Assembly (NCBI GenBank): GCA_009929265.1
Contig: SAAU01000008.1
Location: forward strand, 1 to 64,000
Source: Alphaproteobacteria bacterium
GTDB lineage: Bacteria > Pseudomonadota > Alphaproteobacteria > CASFRQ01 > SAAU01
DNA: 64,000 bases
Reading direction: 5' to 3'
Shown here: positions 1 to 9,437 of the stretch, piece by piece
How the letters are laid out: every line of letters starts with the position of its first letter
How positions within the stretch are numbered: position 1 is the first letter of the stretch
Notes under the pieces: generated by a model
Databases searched by the model: none
What the model was told of the DNA's origin: nothing
What the model saw: only the letters and a program-made list of their open reading frames with translations
Program-made: the position numbers and the translations under genes

Positions 1-99
1 TTGATTGCTCCAGTTGCAATGGAAGAAGGACTTCGGTTTGCTATTCGTGAAGGCGGTCATACGGTTGGTGCCGGTGTCGTTTCTAAAGTTATCGCGTAA
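1..99 (+). CDS. tuf: Elongation factor Tu, C-terminal end (partial)
   Basis: Only the last 32 codons are present. The frame reads into [19 protein letters not shown], the highly conserved end of EF-Tu domain III, and stops with TAA. EF-Tu carries aminoacyl-tRNA to the ribosome as a GTP complex. Its place ahead of rpsJ is the usual str-S10 junction of many proteobacteria. The gap to rpsJ is 9 bases, so the two are probably on one transcript. The start lies outside the window. Confidence 0.95.
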   Translation: MIAPVAMEEGLRFAIREGGHTVGAGVVSKVIA

Positions 100-108
100 G
101 GAAAGAAA

Positions 109-420
109 ATGGTAGAAAGTCAAAATATTAGAATTCGTTTAAAAGCATTTGACCATCGCTTATTGGATCAATCCACTCAAGAGATCGTTAATACAGCCAA
201 ACGGACAGGGGCTGAAGTTAAAGGACCAATTCCTCTGCCAACAAAAATTGAAAAGTATATTGTTAATAGATCTCCGCATGTAAATAAGAAATCTAGAGAA
301 CAATTTGAAATCAGAACTCATAAAAGAGTTTTAGATATCGTAGAGCCTACACCACAAACTGTTGATGCGCTTATGAAGCTTGATTTGGCAGCTGGTGTTG
401 ATGTTGAAATTAAATTATAA
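109..420 (+). CDS. rpsJ: 30S ribosomal protein S10
   Basis: The 103-residue product has the normal S10 length and carries the family signatures [13 protein letters not shown] near the N-terminus and [13 protein letters not shown] in the middle. S10 lies in the head of the small subunit and also acts in transcription antitermination as NusE. It opens the S10 cluster (S10-L3-L4-L23-L2-S19-L22-S3-L16-L29-S17). A purine-rich ribosome-binding site precedes the ATG. Confidence 0.98.
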   Translation: MVESQNIRIRLKAFDHRLLDQSTQEIVNTAKRTGAEVKGPIPLPTKIEKYIVNRSPHVNKKSREQFEIRTHKRVLDIVEPTPQTVDALMKLDLAAGVDVEIKL

Positions 421-430
421 GGAAAAAGTC

Positions 431-1162
431 ATGCGTTCAGGTATTATTGCAGAAAAAATGGGCATGACACGTCTTTTCCAAGAAGATGGATCTCATGTTC
501 CAGTGACAGTTTTGAAAATGGATAACTGCGAAGTTGTTAGTGTTCGAACAAAGGAAAAAGACGGGTATGTAGCTCTTCAAGTAGGGGCTTTTAACGCGAA
601 ACCTAAAAATGTTACAAAGCCGGAAAAAGGGCATTTTGCTAAAAATAGCATTGCTCCTAAAAAGACAGTTGTCGAATTCCGGGTGAGCGACGATTGTGTC
701 GTTCCAGCGGGAAGTGAATTTAGTGCTTCTCACTTTGTTGTGGGACAAAAAGTTGACGTTGCAGGAACTTCCATCGGGAAGGGCTTCCAAGGACCTATGA
801 AAAGATATAACTTTGCAGGGTTAGAAGCTTCTCACGGTGTTTCTGTTTCTCATAGATCCCACGGGTCAACCGGTCAATGCCAAGACCCAGGTAGAGTTTT
901 TAAGAATAAGAAAATGGCCGGTCATATGGGGGCCGAAAGAATAACGGTACAAGGTCTTAAAGTTGTTGCGATTGATGAGGCTCGTGGTCTTATCATGGTC
1001 AAAGGGGCTATTCCGGGTTCTAAAGGTGGTATTGTTTTTGTCAAGGATGCTGTAAAATGTGCGCTTCCAAAAGAAGCTCCTCTTCCAGCAGGCTTGAAAG
1101 CAAAAGCAGAAAAGGTTGAAGAACGTGTGTCTTCAGAAACAACTCAAGAAGAAAAGGAATAA
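431..1162 (+). CDS. rplC: 50S ribosomal protein L3
   Basis: L3 helps organise the peptidyl transferase centre. I place the start at the ATG giving [16 protein letters not shown], the usual L3 beginning, preceded by AAGGAAAA. A longer frame open from position 380 would add residues that overlap rpsJ. The product is 243 residues, with the L3 block around [14 protein letters not shown] and [14 protein letters not shown]. The C-terminus has an extra acidic/lysine tail (about 25 residues), a common alphaproteobacterial elaboration. Confidence 0.97.
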   Translation: MRSGIIAEKMGMTRLFQEDGSHVPVTVLKMDNCEVVSVRTKEKDGYVALQVGAFNAKPKNVTKPEKGHFAKNSIAPKKTVVEFRVSDDCVVPAGSEFSASHFVVGQKVDVAGTSIGKGFQGPMKRYNFAGLEASHGVSVSHRSHGSTGQCQDPGRVFKNKKMAGHMGAERITVQGLKVVAIDEARGLIMVKGAIPGSKGGIVFVKDAVKCALPKEAPLPAGLKAKAEKVEERVSSETTQEEKE

Positions 1163-1167
1163 CGGCG

Positions 1168-1788
1168 ATGAATTACGACGTTATCAATTTAGAAAACAAA
1201 AAAGTAGGTTCAGTTGAGCTCAACGATACTGTCTTTAATATTGATGTTAGAGAAGATATTATCGCTCGTGTTGTCGACTGGCAGCTTGCAAAAAGAAGAG
1301 CCGGAACTCATTTGGTAAAGACTCTCTCTACAGTAAGCGGAACAACAAGAAAGCCTTTTAAGCAAAAAGGAACGGGAAGTGCTCGTTCAGGGTCTTTAAG
1401 AGCCTCTCAATATCGCCACGGTGGTGTTGTATTTGGTCCTGTTTTAAGAGATCATGGCTATTCTCTTCCTAAAAAAGTTCGTCGTTTAGGGTTAAGAAGT
1501 GTCTTGTCATCCAAGCAAAAAGATGGTAAGCTCTTTATCCTTGATGAGGCTGTTATGGCTTCTCCAAAAACGAAGATGTTGAAAGATAGCTTTGAAAAGC
1601 TAGGCTGGAAGTCTGTTTTAGTCGTTTCTGGGAAAGAGTTGAATGAGAATTTTGCTCTCTCAGTAAGAAATATTATTGGCGTTGATGTCTTGCCAGAGCA
1701 AGGGACAAACGTATATGATATTATGAAAAAGGAAACATTAGTGCTTACAAAAGAAGCGCTCGAATACTTAGAGGAACGTTTAAAATGA
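1168..1788 (+). CDS. rplD: 50S ribosomal protein L4
   Basis: L4 lines the nascent-chain tunnel with an extended loop and, in some bacteria, regulates the S10 operon. The 206-residue product contains the loop signature [15 protein letters not shown] followed by [19 protein letters not shown]. It follows rplC by 5 bases and overlaps rplW by an ATGA stop/start, which points to translational coupling. No L4-type S10 leader can be examined because the operon start is upstream of the window. Confidence 0.97.
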   Translation: MNYDVINLENKKVGSVELNDTVFNIDVREDIIARVVDWQLAKRRAGTHLVKTLSTVSGTTRKPFKQKGTGSARSGSLRASQYRHGGVVFGPVLRDHGYSLPKKVRRLGLRSVLSSKQKDGKLFILDEAVMASPKTKMLKDSFEKLGWKSVLVVSGKELNENFALSVRNIIGVDVLPEQGTNVYDIMKKETLVLTKEALEYLEERLK

Positions 1789-2099
1789 GTAAGAAAGAAG
1801 AAAATTTAGTTCGTGAAGAGCTCTACGACATTATTCGTCGTCCGCTTATCACGGAAAAGGCTATGAAATGTTCCGAACACAATCAGGTTGTTTTTGAGGT
1901 TTCCTTAAATGCAACAAAGCCTGAAATTAAAGAAGCTGTAGAGGCTTTGTTTGGAGTAAAAGTAAAGGCCGTAAATACTTTGCGTCAAAAAGGGAAAGCG
2001 AAAGTTTTCAAAGGGACAAAAGGTAGAAGAAGTGATATCAAAAAAGCATTTGTGACACTTCAAGAAGGTCAAAACATTGATATGACGACGAGGATTTAA
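1785..2099 (+). CDS. rplW: 50S ribosomal protein L23
   Basis: L23 sits at the tunnel exit and is the docking site for trigger factor and SRP. The 104-residue frame has the family pattern [12 protein letters not shown] at the start and [18 protein letters not shown] in the middle. The ATG overlaps the rplD stop by 4 bases. The order between L4 and L2 is canonical. Confidence 0.97.
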   Translation: MSKKEENLVREELYDIIRRPLITEKAMKCSEHNQVVFEVSLNATKPEIKEAVEALFGVKVKAVNTLRQKGKAKVFKGTKGRRSDIKKAFVTLQEGQNIDMTTRI

Positions 2100-2104
2100 G
2101 GAAA

Positions 2105-2932
2105 ATGGCTTTAAAAACATATAAACCGACGAGTCCTGCAATTAGACATTTGATCTCTATTGACAGATCTGAACTCTACAAAGGGACTCCTCTCAAATCT
2201 TTGACACAGGGCAAAAAAAGCTCTGGTGGTCGAAATAACGACGGACATATTACTTGTCGCCACAAAGGCGGTGGGCATAAAAGAGCTTATCGTTTGATTG
2301 ATTTCAAGCGCCGTAAGTTTGACGTGCCAGCTGTTGTGGAAAGATTAGAATATGACCCAAATAGAACAGCTTTTATCGCTCTTGTAAAATATGAAGATGG
2401 GGAACTTGCTTATATTTTAGCTCCTCAACGGATGCAAGTTGGTGATAAAATCATTTCTTCTGAAAAAACAGATATTAAACCAGGCAACGCAATGATTCTT
2501 AAGAATATGCCAGTCGGGACTATTATCTATAATGTTGAAATGAAACCTGGTAAGGGGGGGCAAATTGCTCGTTCTGCTGGATGTTATGCTCAACTTGTTG
2601 GGAAAGACAATGGTTATGCTCAACTTAGGTTAAACTCTGGGGAACTTCGTTTAGTTTCCGAAAAGTGTTTAGCTTGTGTGGGTGCGGTTTCAAATCCTGA
2701 TAATCAAAATACAACAGTCGGGAAAGCAGGCCGCTCTAGATGGCTTGGCGTTCGCCCAACTGTTCGTGGTATTGCAATGAACCCTGTCGATCACCCTCAT
2801 GGTGGACGGACAAATGGTGGACGTAATCCTGTCACACCTTGGGGTAAATGTACAAAAGGGATGAGAACTCGTAGTAATAAACGGACAGACGCAATGATTA
2901 TGCGCTCTCGTCATTTAAGTAAGAAGAAATAG
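2105..2932 (+). CDS. rplB: 50S ribosomal protein L2
   Basis: L2 is one of the most conserved ribosomal proteins and is needed for subunit association and peptidyl transfer. The 275-residue product shows [21 protein letters not shown] near the N-terminus and the near-invariant [10 protein letters not shown] motif that contains the catalytically implicated histidine. The length is normal. It is followed after 8 bases by rpsS. Confidence 0.98.
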   Translation: MALKTYKPTSPAIRHLISIDRSELYKGTPLKSLTQGKKSSGGRNNDGHITCRHKGGGHKRAYRLIDFKRRKFDVPAVVERLEYDPNRTAFIALVKYEDGELAYILAPQRMQVGDKIISSEKTDIKPGNAMILKNMPVGTIIYNVEMKPGKGGQIARSAGCYAQLVGKDNGYAQLRLNSGELRLVSEKCLACVGAVSNPDNQNTTVGKAGRSRWLGVRPTVRGIAMNPVDHPHGGRTNGGRNPVTPWGKCTKGMRTRSNKRTDAMIMRSRHLSKKK

Positions 2933-2940
2933 GAGGTATT

Positions 2941-3225
2941 GTGACTCGTTCTATTTGGAAAGGTCCTTTTGTAGAAGGACATCTGATTAAGAAAGCGGAA
3001 ACCGTTCGTGCGTCTGGTCGTAATGACATGATCAAAACTTGGTCACGTCGCTCAACAATTTTACCAGATTTTGTGGGACTTAATTTTGCTGTATATAATG
3101 GAAAGAAATTTATTCCAGTATTTGTGACTGAAAATATGATTGGTCATAAGTTTGGCGAATTTGCTCCATCACGGACTTATTTTGGTCATACAGCAGCCGA
3201 TAAGAAAGCCAGAAAGGGTGCATAA
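2941..3225 (+). CDS. rpsS: 30S ribosomal protein S19
   Basis: S19 binds 16S rRNA in the head together with S13. The 94-residue protein begins at GTG ([11 protein letters not shown]). That start is supported by a full AGGAGG ribosome-binding site 5 bases upstream. [15 protein letters not shown] and [13 protein letters not shown] are family signatures. It overlaps rplV at its stop codon. Confidence 0.97.
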   Translation: MTRSIWKGPFVEGHLIKKAETVRASGRNDMIKTWSRRSTILPDFVGLNFAVYNGKKFIPVFVTENMIGHKFGEFAPSRTYFGHTAADKKARKGA

Positions 3226-3599
3226 TGGTAGAAAAGCTTAAAAAAGAAGAAAAAGTTTCAGTAAAAGCGATTGACAGAGCGATTCGTTGCTCTCCGCAAA
3301 AACTGAATATCGTAGCAACAATGATTCGGGGCATGGGTGTTTCTCGTGCTATTTCCGAACTTTCTTTTTCGAAAAGACGCGTTGCTACTCATGTGAAAAA
3401 AGTTCTGCTTTCAGCTATTGCAAATGCAGAAAACAATCATAGTTTAGATGTAGATCGTTTATACGTTGCGGAAGCTTATGTTGGAAAATCAATGGTTATG
3501 AAACGCTATAAACCAATGGCTAAAGGTAGAGCAGGACATGTTCAAAAACCATTTTCAAATCTGACAGTCGTTGTTCGCGAACAAGAGGAGAAAGCATAA
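3225..3599 (+). CDS. rplV: 50S ribosomal protein L22
   Basis: L22 lines the exit tunnel with its beta-hairpin. The 124-residue product has the L22 core from [23 protein letters not shown]-like sequence to the C-terminal hairpin [21 protein letters not shown] short lysine/glutamate N-terminal extension precedes the core. Both ends overlap neighbouring genes (rpsS stop and rpsC start), so this is tightly packed operon coding. Confidence 0.96.
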   Translation: MVEKLKKEEKVSVKAIDRAIRCSPQKLNIVATMIRGMGVSRAISELSFSKRRVATHVKKVLLSAIANAENNHSLDVDRLYVAEAYVGKSMVMKRYKPMAKGRAGHVQKPFSNLTVVVREQEEKA

Positions 3600-4267
3600 T
3601 GGGGCAGAAAGTTAACCCAATTGGTTTACGTCTTGGTATCAATCGTACATGGGATTCCAGATGGTTTGCCCGTGAAGATTATGCAAAGATGTTGCATCAA
3701 GACATTAAAATCCGTGACTATGTCACAGAAAAATTGTCTCAAGCAGGAATCAGCAGAATCATTATTGAACGTCCGGCTAAAAAAGCTAGAATTACAATTT
3801 ATTCAGCTCGTCCAGGTGTTGTTATCGGTAAGAAGGGTCAAGACATTGAATCTCTTCGTAAAGATTTGCAAAGAGTGACAGGAGAAGAAATCAACTTAAA
3901 CATTGTTGAAGTTCGTAAACCTGAATTGGATGCAAAACTTGTTGCAGATAACATTGCTCAACAATTAGAACGTCGTGTTTCTTTTAGAAGAGCCATGAAA
4001 AGAGCTGTTCAATCAGCTTTAAGATTAGGCGCAGAAGGAATTCGTGTTAATTGTGGTGGGCGTTTAGGCGGTGCTGAAATTGCAAGAACAGAATGGTATC
4101 GTGAAGGACGTGTTCCTCTTCATACATTAAGAGCAGATGTCGACTATGGATGTTCAACAGCACATACAGCTTACGGCTGCTGCGGTGTCAAGGTTTGGAT
4201 TTTCAAAGGTGAAATTTTAGAACATGATCCAATGAGCCAAGATAAACGTTTAGCAGAAAAAAGATAG
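3599..4267 (+). CDS. rpsC: 30S ribosomal protein S3
   Basis: S3 forms part of the mRNA entry channel and contributes to helicase activity. The 222-residue product starts [14 protein letters not shown] and has a KH domain with [13 protein letters not shown], the GxxG loop that binds RNA. The C-terminal domain ends in HDPMSQDKR. Gene order L22-S3-L16 is canonical. Confidence 0.98.
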   Translation: MGQKVNPIGLRLGINRTWDSRWFAREDYAKMLHQDIKIRDYVTEKLSQAGISRIIIERPAKKARITIYSARPGVVIGKKGQDIESLRKDLQRVTGEEINLNIVEVRKPELDAKLVADNIAQQLERRVSFRRAMKRAVQSALRLGAEGIRVNCGGRLGGAEIARTEWYREGRVPLHTLRADVDYGCSTAHTAYGCCGVKVWIFKGEILEHDPMSQDKRLAEKR

Positions 4268-4282
4268 AAAGGTTAGGATAAA

Positions 4283-4705
4283 ATGTTAAGTCCGAAACGT
4301 ACAAAATATCGTAAAGCCTTTAAAGGTCGTATCCATGGAGACGCCAAAGGTGCAACAAAATTAGATTTTGGTTCTTTTGGCCTTAAAGCTTTAGAACCAG
4401 AAAGAGTGACAGCTCGTCAAATTGAAGCTGCTCGTCGGGCCATTACCCGCGCCATGAAACGTCAAGGACGTTTATGGATTCGTATGTTCCCAGATGTTCC
4501 TGTTTCAAAAAAGCCAGCTGAAGTTCGTCAAGGTAAAGGTAAAGGATCTATTGAATATTGGGTTTGTCGTATTAAGCCTGGTCGCGTGATCTTTGAAGTC
4601 GAAGGTGTTTCTGAAGAGATTGCAAGAAAAGCCTTTACATTGGCTTCTGCCAAACTTCCTATCAAGACGAAATTTATCTCAAGATTAGAAGGTGAGGAAG
4701 CTTAA
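4283..4705 (+). CDS. rplP: 50S ribosomal protein L16
   Basis: L16 sits near the A site and the peptidyl transferase centre. The 140-residue protein starts [19 protein letters not shown] and includes [17 protein letters not shown], both typical of L16. The length matches the family. Two bases separate it from rpmC. Confidence 0.97.
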   Translation: MLSPKRTKYRKAFKGRIHGDAKGATKLDFGSFGLKALEPERVTARQIEAARRAITRAMKRQGRLWIRMFPDVPVSKKPAEVRQGKGKGSIEYWVCRIKPGRVIFEVEGVSEEIARKAFTLASAKLPIKTKFISRLEGEEA

Positions 4706-4707
4706 AA

Positions 4708-4914
4708 ATGGAAAAAATAAAAGATATTAGAGTTAAGACTGATGATGAACTCGATACAAAAGTAAAAGAGCTCAAAAAAGAGTCTTTAAATTTGCGCTTT
4801 CAACAGGCAAGTGGGCAGCTTAAAAATACAGCTCGCTTCAACCAAATTAAAAAAGAAGTCGCAAGAATTAAAACCGTTCAAACTGAACGGAAAAACAGTA
4901 AAAAAGGTGCATAA
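4708..4914 (+). CDS. rpmC: 50S ribosomal protein L29
   Basis: This small 68-residue helical-hairpin protein lies at the tunnel exit beside L23. The [23 protein letters not shown] stretch is the family core, and the position between L16 and S17 is invariant in bacteria. The start ATG follows the rplP stop almost directly. Confidence 0.96.
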   Translation: MEKIKDIRVKTDDELDTKVKELKKESLNLRFQQASGQLKNTARFNQIKKEVARIKTVQTERKNSKKGA

Positions 4915-4925
4915 GGAGAAAAAAC

Positions 4926-5165
4926 ATGCCCAGACGTATTCTACAGGGTGTTGTCGTAAGCGACAAGATGGACAAAACAGTTGTTGTTAAAGTCGAACGT
5001 CGTGTTATGCACCCGCTTTATAAAAAATACATTAAGCGTAGTAAAAAGTATTCTGCTCATGACGAAAACAATCAAATTAAGATTGGTGACGTTGTGCGTA
5101 TTCAAGAGTGTCGCCCTCTTTCCAAAACTAAGACTTGGGAAGTTTTGGCTGACGCTGAAAAATAA
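4926..5165 (+). CDS. rpsQ: 30S ribosomal protein S17
   Basis: S17 is a primary 16S rRNA binder with an OB fold. The 79-residue product contains [19 protein letters not shown] and the C-terminal [18 protein letters not shown] signature. A good AAGGAG ribosome-binding site precedes the ATG. Confidence 0.97.
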   Translation: MPRRILQGVVVSDKMDKTVVVKVERRVMHPLYKKYIKRSKKYSAHDENNQIKIGDVVRIQECRPLSKTKTWEVLADAEK

Positions 5166-5190
5166 TCGTTTTGAAAGGTGAGGAAAACCC

Positions 5191-5559
5191 ATGATTCAAA
5201 CACAATCTACCCTAACTGTTGCGGACAATTCTGGTGCCAGACTTGTTCAATGCATTAAAGTATTAGGGGGCTCAAAACGTAAGGTTGCTTCTATTGGTGA
5301 CGTTATTGTCGTTTCTATTAAAGAAGCAATACCACGTGGAAAAGTCAAAAAAGGTGACGTTCAAAAAGCTGTTATCGTTCGGACTAGAAAGGAAATTAAA
5401 CGTTCCGATGGAAGTGCGATTCGCTTTGATTCAAATGCCGCCGTTTTAATTTCCAAAGATGGTGAACCTATTGGAACACGTATCTTTGGCCCTGTCACAA
5501 GAGAATTGCGTGCTAAAAAATATATGAAAATTATTTCTTTGGCGCCGGAGGTTTTATAA
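5191..5559 (+). CDS. rplN: 50S ribosomal protein L14
   Basis: L14 contacts the 30S subunit in an intersubunit bridge. The 122-residue protein has the standard length and motifs: [17 protein letters not shown] at the start, [20 protein letters not shown] and [13 protein letters not shown]. It is followed by rplX with a TAATG overlap. Confidence 0.98.
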   Translation: MIQTQSTLTVADNSGARLVQCIKVLGGSKRKVASIGDVIVVSIKEAIPRGKVKKGDVQKAVIVRTRKEIKRSDGSAIRFDSNAAVLISKDGEPIGTRIFGPVTRELRAKKYMKIISLAPEVL

Positions 5560-5876
5560 TGGTTTGTATGACAATTAAAAAAGCAGATAAGGTTATCGTT
5601 ATTTCTGGAAAGGATAAAGGAAAAACTGGGGAAGTTTTAAAAGCAATGCCTCGGGATCACAAAATTCTTGTTCAAGGAGTTAATCTTGTCAAAAAACATC
5701 AACGCCCAACTCAAGAAGCTGCAGGTGGAATTATTTCAAAAGAACTTCCAATTGATGTTTCTAATGTTGCCTTGATTGATCCTAAATCAGGAAAAGCAAC
5801 TCGTGTTGGATCCCAAGTTAAAGATGGACGTAAAGTCAGAGTGGCAAAACGTTCTGGTGAAATCATTGAGGAATAG
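5559..5876 (+). CDS. rplX: 50S ribosomal protein L24
   Basis: L24 is an assembly initiator that binds 23S rRNA through a KOW domain. The KOW motif here is [14 protein letters not shown]. The 105-residue start at position 5559 is favoured over the internal ATG at 5568 because GGAGG lies 8 bases upstream and the ATG overlaps the rplN stop. The start could still be three codons later. Confidence 0.96.
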   Translation: MVCMTIKKADKVIVISGKDKGKTGEVLKAMPRDHKILVQGVNLVKKHQRPTQEAAGGIISKELPIDVSNVALIDPKSGKATRVGSQVKDGRKVRVAKRSGEIIEE

Positions 5877-5886
5877 GAATTAAAAA

Positions 5887-6426
5887 ATGTCTCGTTTAAA
5901 AGAACTCTATGAAAAAGAGATTTGTCCAACTCTTGAAAAAGAATTTGGATACAAAAATAAGATGGAAATTCCTCGTATTGAAAAGATCGTCTTAAATATG
6001 GGCGTCGGGGAAGCTACCCAAGATCATAAAGCGTTGGAAGGCGCTGTCACGGATATGACAGCTATCGCTGGTCAAAAACCAGTGGTCACAATTGCTAAAA
6101 AATCTATTGCAACTTTCAAATTACGTGAAGGTATGCCAATTGGATGTAAAGTGACTTTACGAAAAGAGAGAATGTATGAATTCTTAGATCGTTTAATCAC
6201 AACAGCTTTACCTCGGGTTCGTGATTTCAGAGGTATTTCTGGTAAAAACTTTGATAGAAATGGTAACTTTTCTATGGGTTTGAAAGAACAAATTGTTTTC
6301 TTAGAAATCGACTATGATAAAGTAGATAAAATTCGTGGTCTTGATATCACAATCTGCACATCTGCTAAAACAGATAAGGAAGCAAAAGCTCTTTTAACAG
6401 CCTTCAATATGCCGTTTGCTAAATAA
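5887..6426 (+). CDS. rplE: 50S ribosomal protein L5
   Basis: L5 binds 5S rRNA and contacts P-site tRNA. The 179-residue product has [37 protein letters not shown] and the [18 protein letters not shown] block, all typical of bacterial L5. The length is normal. Confidence 0.98.
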   Translation: MSRLKELYEKEICPTLEKEFGYKNKMEIPRIEKIVLNMGVGEATQDHKALEGAVTDMTAIAGQKPVVTIAKKSIATFKLREGMPIGCKVTLRKERMYEFLDRLITTALPRVRDFRGISGKNFDRNGNFSMGLKEQIVFLEIDYDKVDKIRGLDITICTSAKTDKEAKALLTAFNMPFAK

Positions 6427-6437
6427 GGAGAAAGATT

Positions 6438-6743
6438 ATGGCAAAACTTAGTGTTATCGAAAGAAACAAAAAACGCGAAAATCTTGCTCGTCGGTATGAC
6501 AAAAAACGGGCGGCATTGCGGGCTATTATCAAAGATATGAATGTTCCTGCAGAAGAAAGATTTCAAGCTGTTATGAAATTAGCAGCTCTCCCAAGAAATT
6601 CCGCAAGAGTAAGACTTCACTTAAGATGTGAACTTACCGGAAGAGGTAGAGGTGTTTATCGTAAATTTAAATTAAGCCGTATCAAGTTGCGTGAAATGTC
6701 CAATTCTGGACAAATCCCTGGTATGGTTAAGTCTAGTTGGTAA
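6438..6743 (+). CDS. rpsN: 30S ribosomal protein S14 (long, zinc-free form)
   Basis: The 101-residue product is the long form of S14, without the CxxC zinc ribbon of the short paralogue. The C-terminal signature [20 protein letters not shown] is clear. S14 is needed for 30S head assembly with S3 and S10. The long form is usual in Alphaproteobacteria. Confidence 0.97.
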   Translation: MAKLSVIERNKKRENLARRYDKKRAALRAIIKDMNVPAEERFQAVMKLAALPRNSARVRLHLRCELTGRGRGVYRKFKLSRIKLREMSNSGQIPGMVKSSW

Positions 6744-6756
6744 AGGAGAAACGACA

Positions 6757-7155
6757 ATGTCGATGACAGATCCTTTAGGAGATATGCTTACACGTATTCG
6801 GAATGGTCAAAGTTCCAATAAGAATGTGGTAAGAGCTCCTGCTTCCAACCTTCGTGCAAACGTTTTGGAAGTTTTAAAAAGAGAAGGTTATATTCGCGGC
6901 TATAAAAAAGTAAATATTCGTGAAGGTATTGATGAATTAGAAATCGAATTAAAGTATCATGAAGGTCGCCCTGTGATTAGTGAAATCCACAGAGTTTCAA
7001 AACCTGGTCGCCGTGTATATTCAAAGGTAAAAGATTTACCAAAATATTACAATGGTCTTGGAATTTTTGTTTTGTCGACTCCTCAGGGTGTTATTTCAGA
7101 TCATGAAGCTCATCAAGCCAATGTTGGCGGTGAAGTTTTATGCAAGATCTTTTAG
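6757..7155 (+). CDS. rpsH: 30S ribosomal protein S8
   Basis: S8 binds helix 21 of 16S rRNA and represses the spc operon in E. coli. I choose the ATG giving [18 protein letters not shown], which has AAAGGAGAA upstream. The frame is open further upstream, but that would overlap rpsN. The product is 132 residues and ends in the expected [20 protein letters not shown]-like region. Confidence 0.97.
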   Translation: MSMTDPLGDMLTRIRNGQSSNKNVVRAPASNLRANVLEVLKREGYIRGYKKVNIREGIDELEIELKYHEGRPVISEIHRVSKPGRRVYSKVKDLPKYYNGLGIFVLSTPQGVISDHEAHQANVGGEVLCKIF

Positions 7156-7168
7156 TTAGGAGAAGAAA

Positions 7169-7702
7169 ATGTCACGTGTAGGGAAATATCCTATTAAAGT
7201 TCCTGCTGGCGTCACTGTTACAGTTAATGGTAAAGATGTCGAAGTAAAAGGGACAAAAGGAACAATGCAATATAGAGTTCCTGAATGTATCAATGTTTCT
7301 TTAGAAGATTCTTCATTAAGCGTTCAACCTGTTTCAAAAACCAAAGAACATGGTGTTCTTTGGGGAACAGCGAGAGCTCGCTTAAACAACATGATTGTTG
7401 GGGTTTCTGAAGGTTTTACGAAAAATTTAGAACTTGTTGGAGTTGGATATAAAGCTCAAGTACAAGGAAAAGATTTGAAATTATCTTTAGGCTTCAGCCA
7501 TGATGTATTCTTCCCTATTCCAGAAGGAATCAAGATTGCTTGTGCTTCACAAACAGAAGTCGAGATTCATGGAATGGATAAGAAAGTTGTGGGGCAAGTT
7601 GCTTCAGAAATTAGATCTAAGAGACCTCCAGAACCTTATAAAGGAAAAGGGGTTAAATATAAAAATGAACATATCTTCCGTAAAGAAGGTAAGAAGAAAT
7701 AA
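7169..7702 (+). CDS. rplF: 50S ribosomal protein L6
   Basis: L6 lies near the GTPase-associated region. The 177-residue protein begins MSRVGKYPIKVPAGV, has the internal ENLELVGVGYKAQ-type motif, and ends with KRPPEPYKGKGVKYKNE, the L6 signature. An overlapping shadow frame inside it is not real. Confidence 0.98.
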   Translation: MSRVGKYPIKVPAGVTVTVNGKDVEVKGTKGTMQYRVPECINVSLEDSSLSVQPVSKTKEHGVLWGTARARLNNMIVGVSEGFTKNLELVGVGYKAQVQGKDLKLSLGFSHDVFFPIPEGIKIACASQTEVEIHGMDKKVVGQVASEIRSKRPPEPYKGKGVKYKNEHIFRKEGKKK

Positions 7703-7714
7703 AGGGGTGAAATA

Positions 7715-8068
7715 ATGAAAAGTTCAAATATTCAATTTGAACGGAGAAAAAGAAGAACGAGATATGCTATTTCTCAAAAAGCAAGTGGACGCGCTCGTCT
7801 TTCTATTTTCCGATCTGAAAAAAATATTTATGCCCAAATTATCGATGATTCTATCGGTAAGACTTTAGCTTCTGCTTCTTCTCTTGAAAAAGAGCTTAAA
7901 GCAAAAGGATCTACAGTCGCTGGTGCAGAAATTATTGGTAAGGCTGTAGCTGAAAGAGCTCTTAAAGCAGGCGTAAAAGAAGTTGTGTTTGATCGCGGTG
8001 GGTATATTTATCACGGACGTGTTAAAGCGTTAGCTGATGCCGCGCGTAAAACTGGTTTATCTTTCTAG
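7715..8068 (+). CDS. rplR: 50S ribosomal protein L18
   Basis: L18 binds 5S rRNA with L5. The 117-residue product contains [18 protein letters not shown] and ends [19 protein letters not shown], both family hallmarks. GGGGTGA precedes the start. Confidence 0.97.
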   Translation: MKSSNIQFERRKRRTRYAISQKASGRARLSIFRSEKNIYAQIIDDSIGKTLASASSLEKELKAKGSTVAGAEIIGKAVAERALKAGVKEVVFDRGGYIYHGRVKALADAARKTGLSF

Positions 8069-8080
8069 GGGACGGTGAAA

Positions 8081-8668
8081 ATGGTTACAAAAAATGAAAG
8101 TCGTCGGAAAGATGACAAAAAGAAAATAGTTAAGGCTCATGATGAGTTAATCGATAGATTAGTTCATGTTAACCGTGTGACTAAAGTTGTTAAAGGTGGA
8201 AAGCATTTTGCTTTTGCTGCTTTGGTTATTGTCGGAGATCAAAAGGGTCGTGTTGGTTTTGGTTCTGGAAAATCAAAGGAAGTTCCAGAAGCTATTCGTA
8301 AAGCAACGGAATCAGCTAAGAAAAATATGATTAGAGTTCCTTTAAGAGAAGGCAGAACACTCCATCATGATGTTCAAGGTCGTTTCGGGGCAGGTCATAT
8401 TATCTTACGTTCGGCTCCTGCTGGGACGGGGATTATTGCTGGAGGTGCTATGCGTGCCATCTTTGAAACAATGGGAATTCAAGACGTTGTTGCAAAATCT
8501 AATGGATCTGCAAATCCTCACAACATGGTTCGTGCAACATTTGATGCGTTTGCTCGCATAAATTCTCCACGTATTGTTGCTGCAAAACGCGGAAAGAAAG
8601 TTGGCGATGTTGTTGCTTGTCGCGATGGTGAAAAATCTGAAAAAGCTTCAAACGAAAAGGAGGCATAA
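8081..8668 (+). CDS. rpsE: 30S ribosomal protein S5
   Basis: S5 maintains decoding accuracy. I use the ATG at 8081 ([12 protein letters not shown]), with GGGGACGG upstream. A GTG two codons earlier lies inside that ribosome-binding site. The 195-residue product has a basic N-terminal extension, then the S5 domain [15 protein letters not shown] and [17 protein letters not shown]. The C-terminal tail is lysine/glutamate-rich. Confidence 0.97.
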   Translation: MVTKNESRRKDDKKKIVKAHDELIDRLVHVNRVTKVVKGGKHFAFAALVIVGDQKGRVGFGSGKSKEVPEAIRKATESAKKNMIRVPLREGRTLHHDVQGRFGAGHIILRSAPAGTGIIAGGAMRAIFETMGIQDVVAKSNGSANPHNMVRATFDAFARINSPRIVAAKRGKKVGDVVACRDGEKSEKASNEKEA

Positions 8669-8669
8669 G

Positions 8670-8867
8670 ATGAACGCTAAAGCTAAAAAGAAAATGATTA
8701 AAGTTCGCCAAGTCGGAAGTACCATTGGCCGTCCTGAAAAACAAGAACTTATCTTAAGAGGTTTGGGTTTGAGAAGAATTGGGCAAGAACGTCTTTTAGA
8801 AGACACGCCTTCTATTCGTGGAATGGTCAATAAGGTTTCTCATCTTGTTGTTGTTGAAGATGTCTAA
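8670..8867 (+). CDS. rpmD: 50S ribosomal protein L30
   Basis: L30 is a small optional large-subunit protein. The ATG at 8670 follows AAAGGAGG and gives a 65-residue product with [15 protein letters not shown] and [10 protein letters not shown], both diagnostic. The same frame is open upstream inside rpsE, but that part is not L30-like. Confidence 0.96.
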   Translation: MNAKAKKKMIKVRQVGSTIGRPEKQELILRGLGLRRIGQERLLEDTPSIRGMVNKVSHLVVVEDV

Positions 8868-8884
8868 AAAATAGGAACACAATT

Positions 8885-9385
8885 ATGAAATTAAATGAAA
8901 TTCGTGATAACCAAGGTGCTCGCAAGTCAAGAACTCGTGTTTGCCGGGGTATTGGATGCTCAAAGGGAAAGACAGGAGGCCGAGGTCAAAAAGGTCAAAA
9001 GTCTAGAACCGGGGTTTCAATCAATGGTTTTGAAGGCGGTCAAATGCCAATTTACAGACGTTTGCCTATGAGAGGATTTAAAAATCTGTTCAAAGTCAAC
9101 TATACGGAAGTAAATTTAGGTTTGATCCAAAAAGCAATTGAAAATGGTCAACTCAAAGAAGGCGAAAAAGTTAACGCCGTTTCTTTGATGGAAGCTGGTC
9201 TTATCAGCAAAGTCAGAGATGGGGTTAAAGTTCTCTCTTCTGGAGATCTTTCTGCAAAAATCGATCTTTTCGTGGCTGCAATTTCTAAAGCTGCTCAAGA
9301 AAAAGTTGAAAAAGCAGGTGGGTCTGTTGAGCTTGAAGTTAAAAAATGCTTCAAGGGAAAAGACAAAAAGAAAGAAGAGAAGTAA
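8885..9385 (+). CDS. rplO: 50S ribosomal protein L15
   Basis: L15 is an assembly protein of the large subunit. The 166-residue product has the glycine-rich N-terminus [20 protein letters not shown] and the [18 protein letters not shown] motif. Its last codons lie in the 5' arm of a strong hairpin, with the stop codon in the loop, just before secY. Confidence 0.97.
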   Translation: MKLNEIRDNQGARKSRTRVCRGIGCSKGKTGGRGQKGQKSRTGVSINGFEGGQMPIYRRLPMRGFKNLFKVNYTEVNLGLIQKAIENGQLKEGEKVNAVSLMEAGLISKVRDGVKVLSSGDLSAKIDLFVAAISKAAQEKVEKAGGSVELEVKKCFKGKDKKKEEK

Positions 9386-9398
9386 TTCTCTTCTTTCT
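9369..9398 (+). other. 13-bp hairpin with GTAA loop at the rplO/secY junction
   Basis: Positions 9369-9381 pair perfectly with 9386-9398 (13 base pairs), closed by a GTAA (GNRA-type) tetraloop that contains the rplO stop codon. The following bases are CTTAAATTAAG rather than a T run. It is therefore not a standard terminator. It could be a 3'-end stabiliser or a partial attenuator that lowers secY expression relative to the ribosomal genes. That role is inference. Confidence 0.7.
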
Positions 9399-9437
9399 CT
9401 TAAATTAAGAAAATTTTAGGATTTTAAGAGGAATCAA

